Program-made: the position numbers and the translations under genes
Part shown: positions 12,101 to 25,200 of the stretch, piece after piece
Position numbering within the stretch: position 1 is the stretch's first letter
How the letters are laid out: every line of letters starts with the position of its first letter
Notes under the pieces: generated by a model
Told to the model about the DNA's origin: nothing
Seen by the model: the letters and a program-made list of their open reading frames with translations, nothing else
Database searches by the model: none
Origin: Puffinus mauretanicus
Lineage: Eukaryota; Chordata; Aves; Procellariiformes; Procellariidae
Direction of reading: 5' to 3'
Length of the DNA stretch: 64,000 nucleotides
Assembly: GCA_023333565.1 (NCBI GenBank)
Contig: JAJKFH010001538.1
Location: forward strand, 124,001-188,000

Positions 12101-14299
12101 TAGCACCATGTATTGGTTCTGGTAAAAGAGTTTAAAATGAGCAGCCTTATGTTCTTTTCATGGCCCAAGCTCTGTGCAGTCTCACTAATCAACACAGCTG
12201 AATTATCCCATCACTTGGGTAGTTCTTCATGTAATGGTAATTGGCACCTAAATGTTAATTTCTTGCTGGTTTCTTCCATGAGCAGACAGTCCTTCTTCCC
12301 TTCTTCAAAGGTGGGAGAAGTGCACTTGTATATAAAGAAAGTAAAAGAAAAGAGAAATCGGTAGAACCGGTTTTAATCTGCAGAACCAAACACACATCAA
12401 AGCATTTGGGCATCAAACCAGCCTGGTCCAGAGTTCATGAGAACATTTCCACTTCAAACTACCCAAGCTTAATATTTTTCGAGGAAATTTTTCTTCTGTG
12501 TCATCTATATACACACACATATATAAAAGACAAAAGAAAAGAAGGGAGAATTAAACATGTCATTTTTTGTTTATTGAGCTGGAAAGATCATGTCAGGCTC
12601 TCTTCTTTATTCAGGCAGCTTTCTATAACCCCAAATTCTCCCTCTGTAAGGAACATGTCCCACCTCTCCACACACCCCTAGCATCTCTGCATCAGTGACC
12701 TGCCCGTTTGTCCTCCTAAGGGCCACAGAGAGAGCTTGGTCTTCCCAAAGTACTTGGCACCCACTTCACCACAGAAGTGGGAGAGAAGAGGCAAGAAAGA
12801 AGAATGCAGGTTCATCCTGGGAGCTTGGGATGAAGGTCAAAATAGGAACCAGTTTTCTGGACCTTTTCTCAAATAGCAGCTGCTGAAACAAACATTCCTA
12901 AAATTCTGCATTAACATTGTCTGTACACAGTATGGCTTTTACTTACTTTCCATCTAAGACGGGTTAAAAACATTCTGTGCCTTTACTTCAACTCTGATTG
13001 AGTTGGAAATGAAAAGTCCCAGAAAAAAATGAATTCCTTTGGAAGAAAAGGGACTGTACAACCGAACCAACAGAGCTCAGCTGATATTTAATTCTGTTGT
13101 TCAGTCACACTGGGTATGATATCTCAGACTTCACAGAAGTACAGAGAAAAAGGAAATTCTATTATATTAAGAACGTGGCAGACTGATAAAATTATTGGAG
13201 AGATGAAACTTTTGCAAATGCTATTTAGACCTTGCCTTCCTTTCCCCCAAATATTAAAATGAATGATGAGAGGAGGACAGCTTATAACCTCTCAAATTCT
13301 TTCCTTTGGGTTTGATTTTGTTTCTCTGCCATGATGGCCATGGCTTTTGCCTGATTAAGAGTTCAGGGAAAACTTAGAAGTACCTTGAGCATGAGTGAAA
13401 ACTAGGTTATTTAACCATTCTTCACCTGTAGCTGGCTCTGTGGTTCAGGGTGGTGTGGTTAATTGCTTCGCCGGCGTGAACTGCTCCTTCCTTTCTATTT
13501 GTGCAACCTCTTTGAAGCTCTGCATTTCCAGAGGTCTGGACTGAGGGATTTCTAGGAGAACAGAAACTTGAAGAAACGATGTTGAGGAATGTGGGATTTT
13601 CTTGTTTAGTGCATGTAAGCAGATGACTTGTGTGTCCTTAGGTATTTAAATAAGGATTTCTGTGTGCTAATGCTCAAAAGAAAATACCTGCCATTTTTTC
13701 TTCACCAATGTGATCCCTTCTGATTATTCCACTATGGTGTTCTTTAAGCAATCTAGGAACAGCAGTGGAAAGAAGAGGTTGCTAAATCTTTAAAATGAAG
13801 CTGAACAAAAAATGAATGCATTCCAGCAATAATTGGTTTCTGTACACAGAGATAAGCTGCCAGAATAACAAGACTGTGATTCGAAATGCTGGCTAGCCTC
13901 CTATGAGAAACTGTTGGTCTAATCCTTAGCTGGAGTAAAAAATAATGAAATTCCATTAGAGTAATGGTGCTATGACAGCTTACTTCAGCTAAACATATGA
14001 CCCCATCCCGTTCAGGGCATAAAGAAATACATTGGTGCAGATTTCTGGAAAGCCCAGAACCTGTCATTTTGAAATAACTCTCTGAAATCTTTTCCATGAA
14101 GACACGGTAATTTATGCAATCACCACAGTGGGACTTTGTTGATTTTTCCAAAAAGGCAAGGAAAAAAAAAGTGCTAGCATGCTCCATTGCTAGCACTCCA
14201 CTAAGTTGTAAGCCTGTAGAATGAAGTTGCCTGAGGAACAGATTGTTAGGAAAGCAAATCAGAAATGTAATAAGCCATGTACATGCCAATGTTCCCAGG
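9145..14299. other. Non-coding A+T-rich stretch
   Basis: I see no gene or repeat family. A short alternating TATATACACACACATATATA tract sits near 12505-12526. A 178-codon minus-strand frame (13753-14289) ends this interval and is listed separately. Confidence 0.5.
13753..14289 (-). other. Long minus-strand open frame (178 codons), unrecognised
   Basis: An ATG-to-stop frame of 178 codons lies in A+T-rich DNA, where stops should be frequent. It contains hydrophobic N-terminal residues (MACTWLITFLICFPNNL) and several Cys and His residues. I see no known domain, no splice structure and no obvious codon bias. The start lies just outside the CR1 fragment that begins near 14301, so the frame is not CR1-encoded. 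It may be chance, an exon of an unannotated transcript, or an old decayed sequence. Confidence 0.2.
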
Positions 14300-14300
14300 C

Positions 14301-14690
14301 AATTGGAGCACTTCTCCTGTGAGGAGAGGCTGAGGGAATTGGACTTTTTTAACCTGGAGAGAAGAGAGCTTCAGGAGGATCTAACAGCAGCCTTCCAGTA
14401 ACTGTGAAGAGGTCAAAGATGACAAAGCCAGGCTCTCTGCTCAGGTGCACAGAGGGAGAAGGAGAGATGACAGCCATAAAGTGAAGGAGGGGAGGTTCCA
14501 GAGGATCAGATTTTGAATATGAGGATAACTGAATGCTGGCCCAGGGGACTTCTGGAGTCTCTGCCATTGGTGGCTTTCAAGACCCAACTGCCCTAAGCAA
14601 CCTGGCCAGAACTCAGCATTGACCCTTTCTTCAGCAGAAGGTTGGACTAGAGACTTCCTAAGGTCCCCTGCAGCCCAAACGACTCTGTCG
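14301..14690 (+). mobile_element. CR1 LINE fragment (3' end, plus orientation)
   Basis: CR1 is the dominant avian non-LTR retrotransposon, and most copies are 5'-truncated like this one. The diagnostic start is GGAGCACTTCTCCTGTGAGG, followed by the 'GGCTGAGGGAATTGGACTTTTTTAACCTGGAGA' region described here only by position (14329-14361) and by 'CAGCCTTCCAGTA' near 14389-14401. The 3' end shows GGTTGGACTAGAGACTTCC and 'CAGCCCAAACGACTCTGTCG'. It is diverged and has internal indels in the middle (14405-14520), so it is an old, inactive copy. Minus-strand open frames inside it are not genes. Confidence 0.88.
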
Positions 14691-17600
14691 TGCCCACCGG
14701 AGGAAATGGAGAGGTTTATTCTGACTTCCATCAGCCCTGGATCAAGCTCACAGCATATTCTTCTGTTTTCTGACTTTGTGTCCGTGGAAGTTTGCTATAT
14801 TCACTTTGACGTGGACTAGGACCAGGAGCTTGGCATGAGAGGTTAAAATATGACATCGAACACAAGTGTGAAATTCTTCAAGGTCCAAGGCTGCCCAGGA
14901 GTTTTCACATACAAAAGTCTACATGCATTCTGTGTAAATATGACTTAATTCTGTGTGGATTCAAGAGAATAGCACGGCATCTCCCTGAGGCACAATTTCT
15001 TCATTGAGATAGGGGCTCCACTGGCTTCTGAACGGAAACAAGCTCAGTGGCTGATTTCAGTGTTATTCTAAATACCAGGAACTTTAAAGACAGGCTATTA
15101 TGTTTTGATAATATTTCAGCTGCTCTTAGATCAGGCACTAAACTCCCAAGGATCCTCATTTGTGCAAATTATGCCCTGATGCTTTGAAATATACTTGTGC
15201 ATGACCTGGCATGATGCACGATCTGAATGCTTCATCTCTTGGTGCAGGCCTCCCTGCAATAACAGATGTCCAACGAATAGGCTGGCATCACTCACTAGGT
15301 CGTTAGAGACAGAAACATTCCAGCGTAATTTAAATTATTTTAAAAAATGCACAGTGTAATGCATAAGATGGGAGTGAATAGCTTTTTTTAACACAAAAAC
15401 ATCTGCATAAAAATGGGTTGAAAATACTCAGTGATGCGTGGAGCAGAAGTAAAAAGAATTTGTGTTTTCTCCCCTACTTACATACATCTGCTGGCAGTAA
15501 TTGAATATATCATTCCCAGGAGGAATGAGAAGCAACTCACCTGCTAGAATTCATGCATTAATTGGTGTGAATATTAAGACTCTCTTGAGAAAATACATTC
15601 AAGCTGAGGGTTTTTTTGTGGTCAGAAATACATGAACGAAGAATTGCAAATACACAGTGGCTAAAATGTTTGAAATCCTAAAGTCAAAGGCTGTGACTGT
15701 CAGTACATTTACAGTAGATGTTTACCTTAACAGATACATAGTGCTGATTTATACTGATGCATGCACCTGCTATTCACTGTGCTAGGAAACGGAAAAAGGC
15801 AGAGAGACGTTTATAATCTGTGCAGCTGATATTTCTCCAGGTTCATCCTCTCCTCTTTCTCCAATTATAAAAAGGATGCTGAACCTCTTAGGTTTGCCAT
15901 GCAGTCTCTTATGCTGTTTGAATTGTTCCACTTGAAGGAAAGTGGAATTTCCCAGTATTTTCATTCTCTGCCAGCTAGTCCTAGAAAATTTTCTTTGGTC
16001 TGTTCTTTTGACATAGTTTTTGCTAGCGGAAATCTACAACCTTGATTTATAGCAGCGAGAGCCCAATGAACCTAGAAACTGCCAGTATTTTTATATGGGA
16101 TCAGAACTTTCCATTTGAGCAGTTTGGTCTTTCTTTCAAGAAAAGAAAACCCAGGCAGTGCTCTTTGCTTTGTGTCGTGTCTAGAATATCTACACAGAGA
16201 AATTAGGCATTACATCTGCAAGCAGTGTTTAATGTATGGTGTACTATTGATCATACTATGATGTGCTTTTGGCAACTGAGAGATAATTATGAAGAATCAA
16301 CAAAGATAAATGATTTCATGAAGCTGAAATTGTGATCAAACTGTTATGTTTATAACTTTGTTTACAGTAAAGTCTTATACATGGCTCTGTGGAGTTATAT
16401 GCCATGAAAGCGGTTCAGAGCTGCGTTTTGTGTGACTGATGGGGTGATTTGGTGCCTGGTTTTACAGCGTTGTCATCCCTGCAAATGCCATCTTTAATTT
16501 GAATGCTCAGTGGCACGTTTCAAGGCTGCTAGGTACCCTGATTGCTCTGCTGTAACCTATTAATATTCTTTGTGAACATTATGTTAATATCCATTTTTTA
16601 GAAATTCTAGAAACTACAGGAGTGCAATAAAAAGGCAATTATGAAACTTGCGGATACATAGATTCCCCACCCCGGAATATCATTGTTGTGGTGAATTGCA
16701 GCCATGTAGCTGTGATTATGATGATAGAACATAAAATAATTCTAATCCAGAATGCTTAACTGCAGTTACTGAGGCAGGAATTTGTGTTGAGGAATTTATG
16801 CAGATTGCTCTGCAAAATCTTGGGGTTACTTTAAGCAGCTTTTATTTTGCTTGTTAGTATTACGGTAATTTAGTAAGTCCTCAGGAGAGCTTCAACCACA
16901 TGGGCAGTGGCAATTCCAGCAATACTTGTGATCTTTTTATCAGCTATATACTCAATTGAATCTCATGTTAATTTAAAGATGTGAAAAATGGTATATACTG
17001 GCACATAGGGATGATGTATGTTTGTCCTTCCTTTCAAGAGAGCATGCATAACTGATTACGCATGTTAGGAAACTCAGGTTTTTCATGGGCTGACTCTAGG
17101 CATAGCGAAGCAGATGTGTCAGGCGGCTGCTGTTTGATGGCTTGCAAACAAGGAGATGTTTTTTCCTCTCTTGGGACTGATGAGCACAGTCATACCAGCG
17201 CTCATAGCTGCCTGTTGTAGCTTTCTTTGTTCTGAACTGCTAGAAAAATAACCTCAAAAGACAGGGTCTTCAGATATCGTCTGAGCAAACTTCCATACAA
17301 GAGACTTATGTGCACCGGAAGGTGGAGATTTGTGGTAAATATACAGTGATTCTGGGTTTTTTTTCTGTACTAAATTGTCTCTGGAACTTTTAGCTTTCAA
17401 TATAATAATTGCAAAATACTATTCTGTGCTAGTTTTACAGATACCAGCTCATTTAGCTGTTAAAATACTAATACTTCTTGCTTCTTGTAATTCAAGAAAT
17501 GCACTGCTTTTAGTTTCTCGGGCGAAGCAGTTTTAAATTGGATTTTCCCCACACTTCTCTATGAAGTTATAGAAAGTTTGGCATTTTCTTTGCGCAAATG

Positions 17601-20534
17601 TTATAATAATCTAATCCTGTAAACTAGGCTTTATTCAAAATTGGTTTAATTGGTAGAAATTTGGATGCTGCTTAATTATAAAATGATAAAATGCTTTTTA
17701 GCTTAGTTTAATGTTTATGGAGTATCTGCATATAATATGCTACAACTGAAAGCAGGTTCTTGCACTGCATTAAAAAAAAAGGTGGAATGTAATATTTTAG
17801 TTAATTTTAGGGCTTTTACAAAACAACACAGTTTGACATCCCGCAGCTGAGGATCTGGAACGTTATCTTTACTACATGGATTTATAACTTCTTCAATGTT
17901 TAGATCTTTTCTTGTAGCTGTGCTTCAACAGTTTTTAGTGGTGTAATCAATGAAAGAGATAAACTAAGTGCAGAAAAATGTAGCATTGATTTTGTGATAG
18001 ACTTTATTCTTCCAACAGATTATGTCTGCTTGTGGTTAGAGCAGGTCAAGAACAATTGATTTCATTGGAATGTGAAATCAGAAACGGAAAAGCGTCATGA
18101 AAATATGTCCGTCCTGCAAAACTTTGTTTTTCTGGCATTTCACCCTGATGAGCCGCTCATGAGGTTCAAGCCCCCCGGTGTGTGTTGCACAGGGGAACCT
18201 CAGAGGTTCACAACTTGCACAGTGACAGCCGAGAAAGGTAACTGGATGCATTTAACTTCATGTGCTGGCTCCATGGGGCATATCTCATTTAGGAAATATC
18301 AAAATACTGCTTCTAGCATGACCTTTTTATTTCTGTTCAGTGGGAAATAAAAATGATTTTGAAGTGAAGTGGCACAAAAATGAATTTCCAAGTATTAAAA
18401 AGTTGCTTAAATCAGAGACTGAGATATGATTTATTGGTTTGTTTATAGTCTAAGTCTGTAGAGGCTGAAGGCAAAAGGAGCAGAAGTAGGGCTGCTTTCA
18501 GTAGGGCTGGTAATGAACTGCTGTGGCAGCATCAGTGGGAGCTGGACAAAAAGATGATAATTTTGGAGAGTTTTAAGAGTTAGGAACAGGAGTATGTTAC
18601 CTTTGAGGTGCTCAGGGCTGAACTCCATCTGTTTGGACAGCAAGAGAATTGCCTGCCAATGCCCAGGCTGTTGGAGGTGCTGCACAGCCCCATCCTTGTC
18701 CTCTGCAAGGGAGAGCGGTCATGGCCAAACCACCCCCAGCACTGCAGAGAGCCCCAGCCAGTGGGTCCGTCTGAATTTCATCTTCACACCTAAGGGTTGC
18801 CACCCGTAAGGCGGCATGCTGCGGCAAAGGGACTCTTGTGCAGACCTCTTCCACGGACCGCCTCTCGTCTCGAGCGTTACTTGCTTTTCATGGCGTTCTC
18901 CTTTCATCCCACCCAGGACTTGAGGTGTACAAGGATGGATGAGCTGGCTCTCTGAACTGCTATTTCACTCTATGCAAGAAGTTTTGCTAATTATATGTGT
19001 TCAGACAGCAAGTTGAGGGTGGCTGTCACTTATTTATTGATTTAAAGATGCATTTTGGAGACCTTGAGAGAAAAATGACTGCTTTCCCTAGCTGGAGGCC
19101 CACGCTCAGTAGTAGGATTTGAAAATCATCCATCTAATAACGAGCACTGTACGTGCCACTGGCTGCTTCCCTTAGCTCCAGCTTCCTGTATGTGCTATCA
19201 GCATGAATAAATGATGGTGTAAGAGCTTAAACATCTCTGGTGAAGTTGGGGGACAGGAGCTTTGAAATAAGCAAGTAAATCTGAACGCTCTTTCATTCTT
19301 TCTGAAGTGAATTAGGGGCTATTTTCTGGTTGTCTTTGATTCTTAATAATGCTTAGTCAAATATTAAGTGGATTGTTGACCGGGGAATAGCATAACAAGA
19401 AGTTTAATCTTGTCAAATCACTTCTGGAGAGCGCTAAATATTTGTGGACTTTATGGTTCCTGCATATTTTATTATAAGGTTATATTTTATGTATCTGTCT
19501 CTCACACAGGTTCATCTCTAATAGAACCAGTTGTAGGGGGTAAATGGACAAAGTTAGTCCTCAGCTACAGAAATCAGGTGTGCCTCCTGAAAGACCAGGT
19601 TTCTGCATTAACTCCACTGCTTTATTTACCATTGCAGAGCAAGGCTGTTTTCAGAGTTGCCTGAGAAGGCATCAGTCAGCTTTGCATGTTTGAGGGTTAG
19701 AGCTGGCACTTATTCCACACCAATAAACTCTCTTTCAACCTGAATGTTCAGATCCATATACATGTGCAAGTCTTCCAAGTCTAAAACTGAAGCATAGACT
19801 AATAGTCTCTTCCCTTTTTCATTTCCATTTTCACTGGAATGAGAATGACAGCAGCAGAAAAAAAAACGAGGAGGAGGAAAACTAGTTCTGCCCCATAAAG
19901 AACAAAAATAAAGAAAAAAAGGGATCAGTATTATGGCTTAGTTTGTTCCAAATGTTATGCCAGAGTTGTTTGTTTTTTTGAAAAGAAATTCGTGCTTTTA
20001 CATATTCCTGCAGCGTAAGGTCTCTAGAGAAGACAAAGATAGAGCCAGGGCTGTGGAATAGCTTGGAGGGAGAGAGATGGGATGCAGAAGACTGGAAAAC
20101 ACTGTCTAAATTATGTGCTCAGATTATCAATGAAGGCAGAATAGAAAGGATGGCTTTCCAGAGAAGGGAAGTGAAATGAATGCCATTTGTCATTTATGCT
20201 AGGTATGAGATGTTACAGTACTAACCAGAAGTAGATACCCCCAAACAGTATCTGCCTTCTCCTTCCCTCCTTACCCCTCCACGTGCACTTCTGCTTTCAA
20301 CACTACAAGGCAATTCTCAATAACACGATACGCAGAAGAGTACAGATCGTCTTGCAGCCTCTTTCGCCATAGTTATCTGTTCTCAGAATGGGAGATGCTG
20401 CTTTGATTAAAGTGCCAAATGATTCTCGCTCACGTTACAATGAAATGTGACCACTGCTCACCACGGAATGGGACATTTTTGTCACCTCTCCCCTCTCTTC
20501 TCTAATAGCAATATCTATCTGCTGCCTGCTAGAT
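14691..20534. other. Non-coding A+T-rich stretch
   Basis: No gene or repeat family is recognised. The part from about 16.2 to 17.8 kb is visibly very A+T-rich, with many TTTAAT/TTAAT-type motifs, and could hold conserved regulatory DNA, but nothing in the sequence alone proves that. The open frames around 18.4-18.9 kb overlap on both strands and look like chance. Confidence 0.5.
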
Positions 20535-20556
20535 AATGTGAATGTCTATTCACATT
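20535..20556. repeat. Short perfect inverted repeat (9-bp arms, 4-base loop)
   Basis: AATGTGAAT (20535-20543) pairs exactly with ATTCACATT (20548-20556) around the loop GTCT. It is a compact cruciform or hairpin candidate. It is short enough to occur by chance in a 64-kb window. Confidence 0.7.
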
Positions 20557-22137
20557 TTGGTTACAGTGCGATGACTTGTGCTTGACAGATCTCATTATGT
20601 CATAGATCATCCAGTCTAAAATTTACATAGGCTTGGATTAAAACCCATTAGGCAGAAGTCCTGCACTCCATGTGGTTTCAGGTAGGCAAACCCCTCTCCT
20701 TATGTCTCCCTATTTTTTTAAATGTAATCTAATACCAGAAAATTGCAGAAATGTAACAAAATCCAATCAACATAATCAGGGTTGTCAAGGACTGTGATTG
20801 GAAATCATAACCTGGATTTCCACAAAGCAGATGAGTCACAGCTGGTCTGAAAACAGTGTCTCAGTGTTTTTAGACCTTTAAAGCCAATATTCTTTCTCAT
20901 GAAATTTCATTATCCCTGAAGTGATGCTCTCCTGTTTTTAAAGCCTGCATTAGTAATTGAATACTGGCACAGACATTGACAAAATGAACATACGCCTAAT
21001 GAAAATCCATAACAGATATTCATGTAGTTAGATTTCTTCTCAATTGTCACCTCACAAAGTTGTTGCTCTCTTCCTGGATGGAGAGACACCGTGCCAGAGA
21101 TTTGCAAAGTCCTCTGGGCATAGTCTCCAGAGGGTACATTTGAACAGTGGAAGCAATCTGTGCCCAATGAGCAAACTATGTGTACGTTTGTCCTTGCAAA
21201 ATTGAAACATATGGTTAACAATGGGTGCCTAATTAGAGCCACTCAGGGAAACTTGCATTACGTGACCCAGGTATCTGAGCACGATAATCCAACAGATAAC
21301 AAAAAGCTATTCTCCATCACCTGCTGCTTTTAATAGTACCCAACTTAAATAACATTGGGATGAGAAGCTGACCCATGCCTTGCAAGATCTGTATCTGTTT
21401 TGGACTGCTGTCTCCTTCAGATGGGGCTTGCCTTCTGCCTGCACGCTCTTTCAAACTGGGCTCTGTCCCCTCACGCCATTATGATTAGCTTTGTCATAGA
21501 GGTGGAAATTTCTATAAAACAACAACAACAAAGTGCTGTTTTTTTCTCCTTTTAAAAAAATAAATACTTAGAGTTAGTATTTGTCAATCACCAAAGTAAT
21601 ATTCCTATTGGCTTAAAATCAGACTTCTCACTTCCATTGCATGCTCGTCGGAAAGAGCTGGAGACTCTGCAAGGAAAGAAAACATTAATCTGCTGCTGCC
21701 TGCCAGCTAGTCCTTGTCTGAAAGGGGGAACTAGGACTTTAGTTTTGTTTTCCCAAACTATATTTTATGGGACCGCATACAAATTCTGCAAAATTAAGCT
21801 AATCTTAAATATGTAATCAGTGTCCTAATTCCATATATGTTCTTATAATACAATCTCGCTGGAGGAATTTCCATTAACTGTATTTGCAATGCTTTTTCCT
21901 TAATACTTCAAACGAAATTCTGCCTGTGTGCCAGTCCATCACTGAGGCAGACCAGAAAGAGGATTATTATGTAGACCTGTGTCTCATAGGTTGTATATGT
22001 AAACACTCTTTGGATGTATTTGGAGGGATATTGTGGAAAACACAGAACTGGGTGAGGAGAGAGACTGCAAAAATGAGACTGGTTTTAACCATGCTGAACA
22101 AATGGCTTAAGACAGGTCTGTAGATCAACTCATTTAG
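20557..22137. other. Non-coding stretch
   Basis: No repeat family is seen. A 79-codon + frame (21884-22123) shares its phase with the exon-like segment that follows but is separated from it by an in-frame TAG, so it cannot be joined to it without splicing. Confidence 0.45.
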
Positions 22138-22207
22138 ATGGCAAAGCCAGACAAGTGTTCGGGCACAAAAGCCTGCCTTCTGGGATGAAATTGAAACAAA
22201 CTTCAAG
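22138..22207 (+). other. Exon-like segment (possible internal exon)
   Basis: The segment follows an acceptor-like CATTTAG and ends at a consensus donor (AACTTCAAG|GTAAGT). After one leading base it reads open for 23 codons, WQSQTSVRAQKPAFWDEIET then NFK, and ends exactly in phase 0. The composition (Trp, Phe, acidic and basic residues) resembles real protein, but I do not recognise a family. The acceptor pyrimidine tract is weak and no partner exon was linked. It could be a real exon of an unknown gene, a decayed coding fragment (the same frame upstream has a stop at 22121-22123) or coincidence. Confidence 0.22.
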
Positions 22208-25200
22208 GTAAGTAAAGGCTTGGAATAGTTGCCCTGAATTACTCATTTTCTGAGGTAATAGGAGAAAAAAGCAAGGCTGACACCTGAGGAACAGAAGAGG
22301 GTGTCAGCAAAATGAGAGGTGGTAGGATTGTTTCCCTGCGGGACAGAGGGACAGGCAAGCGGTTATCGCTTAGGGAGACAGAGGGTTTGCTGTAGAAAAC
22401 CACATGGAATTGACTCTAATTTTTAGTATCTGGTGTGGTTATGAATTTTTGTTCTTCAAAGGTATTTTGTAGGTTCCTGAGAGTGACAGGTGAGAAGCTG
22501 GCAAGGGAGTGGCTGTTATTTGGGAAAGGTTTGCCCATAGGTAAGCGGGAGCTTCTGCCCTTTGCTGGCTGGCTGTACGAACTCATTCGGGCACACGGTG
22601 GTTGATGGCTCTGACAAAGTTTTGATTGAGACTTCTGATGCAGTGGATGATAGATGCTACATGCTGAGGCTGCGTACGTGTAGGACCCAGGGATTTGTGG
22701 GCAGTGGGGCTCACTGTGGTGGCTGCAGAGATACGTTGGCAAGCATGTGTCAAGGCATGGTATAGGTTCATTCAATGTGTATTGATCAGCGATGTCCTGA
22801 ACTCATCTGTAGATAGCATGTGATGATGATCACTGTCACAGCTGCAGCGTTTTCCCATGGTTCAAATGAGGGTGAATTAATCTCTGATACACAACAACTT
22901 TTTACATTCCTATTGAGAAAGGTGTTTCACCTTTTTTTTTTTCATTCCATCATTCATAATCCACTATGATTCATTCTACAAACTCACTGGGATCCTGCTG
23001 TCCCTCCAGAGACGCAGGAGTGAAGTCAGCCGCTCACAGCGGTAACAGCCAATATGTGGCTAAGTTTTTCTTGATTTCAACTGTGTCCAAGTGTGTCGAT
23101 GTGAAAGCATTCATTGAACTGATATGTCTCCTTTTAAGGTCTTCAGTACCTTTGTGTCATGATACGCGTGTTAGTGACACCAGATTAAAGAAGTACCTAA
23201 ACAAGAATTTGTGCTGCAGATGGTTGATTGTTCTGCAGTTGCAGCAGTTTTTTAGTCATCTTTATTCGTGTCAGAGTAGCCACATATTTCTCCCCTTTCT
23301 AAGGAACCAGCAGAACTGCTTAATTATTCCATTGCTGTACAGATAATAACGGGATGAAGCTAGGTAGATACCTTGTACTTTTGGAAATTTTTGCACTAAG
23401 GCCACTTTCTGCATTTTTGGCAGATTTCGGCAATTTTGGAAAAGTTCTGTTTCTGTACTCAGTTTTACAAGCTAGGCAAGACCTTCTCTTGATGTTCCAC
23501 CAGAGAATTGATTAAAATGCCTCAATTTGAAATGTAAATATACAGAAACATGAGTGTTTATCACTCATGAAGGGTGTCTTCAAGTCCACAGTATACAGCA
23601 TACAGGTACAAATCTTGAGGGAATTTTTTCTGCAAGAGATGTTTGTGTGGTAGCCACCACTGGGCAGTGAATGTCCCCGGCTGCCAGCCTCTGGCGTGGC
23701 CAGGCCTGTTCTGAAGCTGACCCACATATGGTAAAAATCTGCCCCTCCATTTCTGATGACTGAATAGACCTTTTAAATAGAAAATCGTAAGATGTCTTCA
23801 ACAAATGAGCTGGAATAATAGAGGAAGGGTCTTTGTTGTTCTACTTCATTTTTGGCTCTGGTGTTCTTTCAATCTGTGCATTAGCAGAAGTAACTGGTGA
23901 GTTGTACAAGGGTGGGCCAGAAAAGGGGAAGGAGAGATAAAGTGTCTCTGCATGAGGCACATCAGCTGCAGTCCGTCTGCTCAGAGGCATGCTCAAATTA
24001 AGTACCTATGTGGCACTTCTTCCCTGTACATCTCTCAACCAGGGTTTGTCCCTTCCAGGCAAATACAGTCCATGATGTTTCTGCTGACAGAGAACAATTT
24101 TAGACCCATCTGTTCAAGCAGCAAGAGACCTTTCTTATAACTTTGTAAGTCAGCAAGAATGACTAAGTTTTGCTCTTTTTCCCTTCCTTTCCTTGTCCAT
24201 TGCGGGGTTTAGATTTATGTTGTCGAAACTTTTAGGTTTTTTGTAACCTATCCTCTAGATTGCTCTTTTGTGCTCTTCCATCTCATACAGTGATGAATAC
24301 CATGAATGGATTCTGGCCATCACCTCTTTTTACTGTTCTTTTCTTTTTTTGTAGGAGGATTGGGTTTCATACTTTTCTGAAGTTTTTTTATCTGCTTTTC
24401 AGTAATGTCTCTTTTGTCTTTCTGCATGACTTTTATCTGAACTTTCCAATAGCTCTTTATGAAATATCATTAATCTGGACTTGATTCTTTGGCTACTTTA
24501 CCTAATCATTCAGTGATGGGATTGAATGGAACTCATTCATTGAGGGATTACGGTGGGAAGAACTTTTGTTATTGTTTATGGGTTACCTGTTCTTTGGAGA
24601 AAACACTTTCATCTCCAGCACCATCAGACTTTTGTAAACACTGACTGTGTTAATGAGAGTGAGAAAAGAAATTGCATTTGTGCCAACAGTGGCGAACGAA
24701 ATATGTAATTTCTCCATTAGTCTCTCAGGTTAGCTCATGTAAACAACATGATTAAATTTGTCTGCGTGCATCGTGCTATATAAATAATAATGATAATTAA
24801 AAAAACATGCAAGGCCCAAAGATAACAAGATTATGTTAGGGAAGAGCCAGGAAGGGGATGACAATATTGAAACAAACAACGATAGGCTTAATTCATCAGT
24901 GCTAGAGACAGTCTGGACATCAGTGACTGGTGGTGCCATTCATGGAAAATGAATGCAGACCCAAAGCTGAATTTCCCACCACCCTCGCTCTCTGTAGTGC
25001 TCTGTGTCCAAGGAACATAGTATCATAGAAAAGAGTAAAAGCTTTATCTGTATGGACACTCCTGATGTAGGAAAGCAATTTTAAAGAAGTGAAAGAGTTT
25101 GAAGATGTTGAAAGAAATGAAAGGCTTCAATTTCAACACATCACTAAATGCTTTTCTGAGCTAGTGCTTTCAATACTTTGTTCATAGGCAATAGAAGTGG

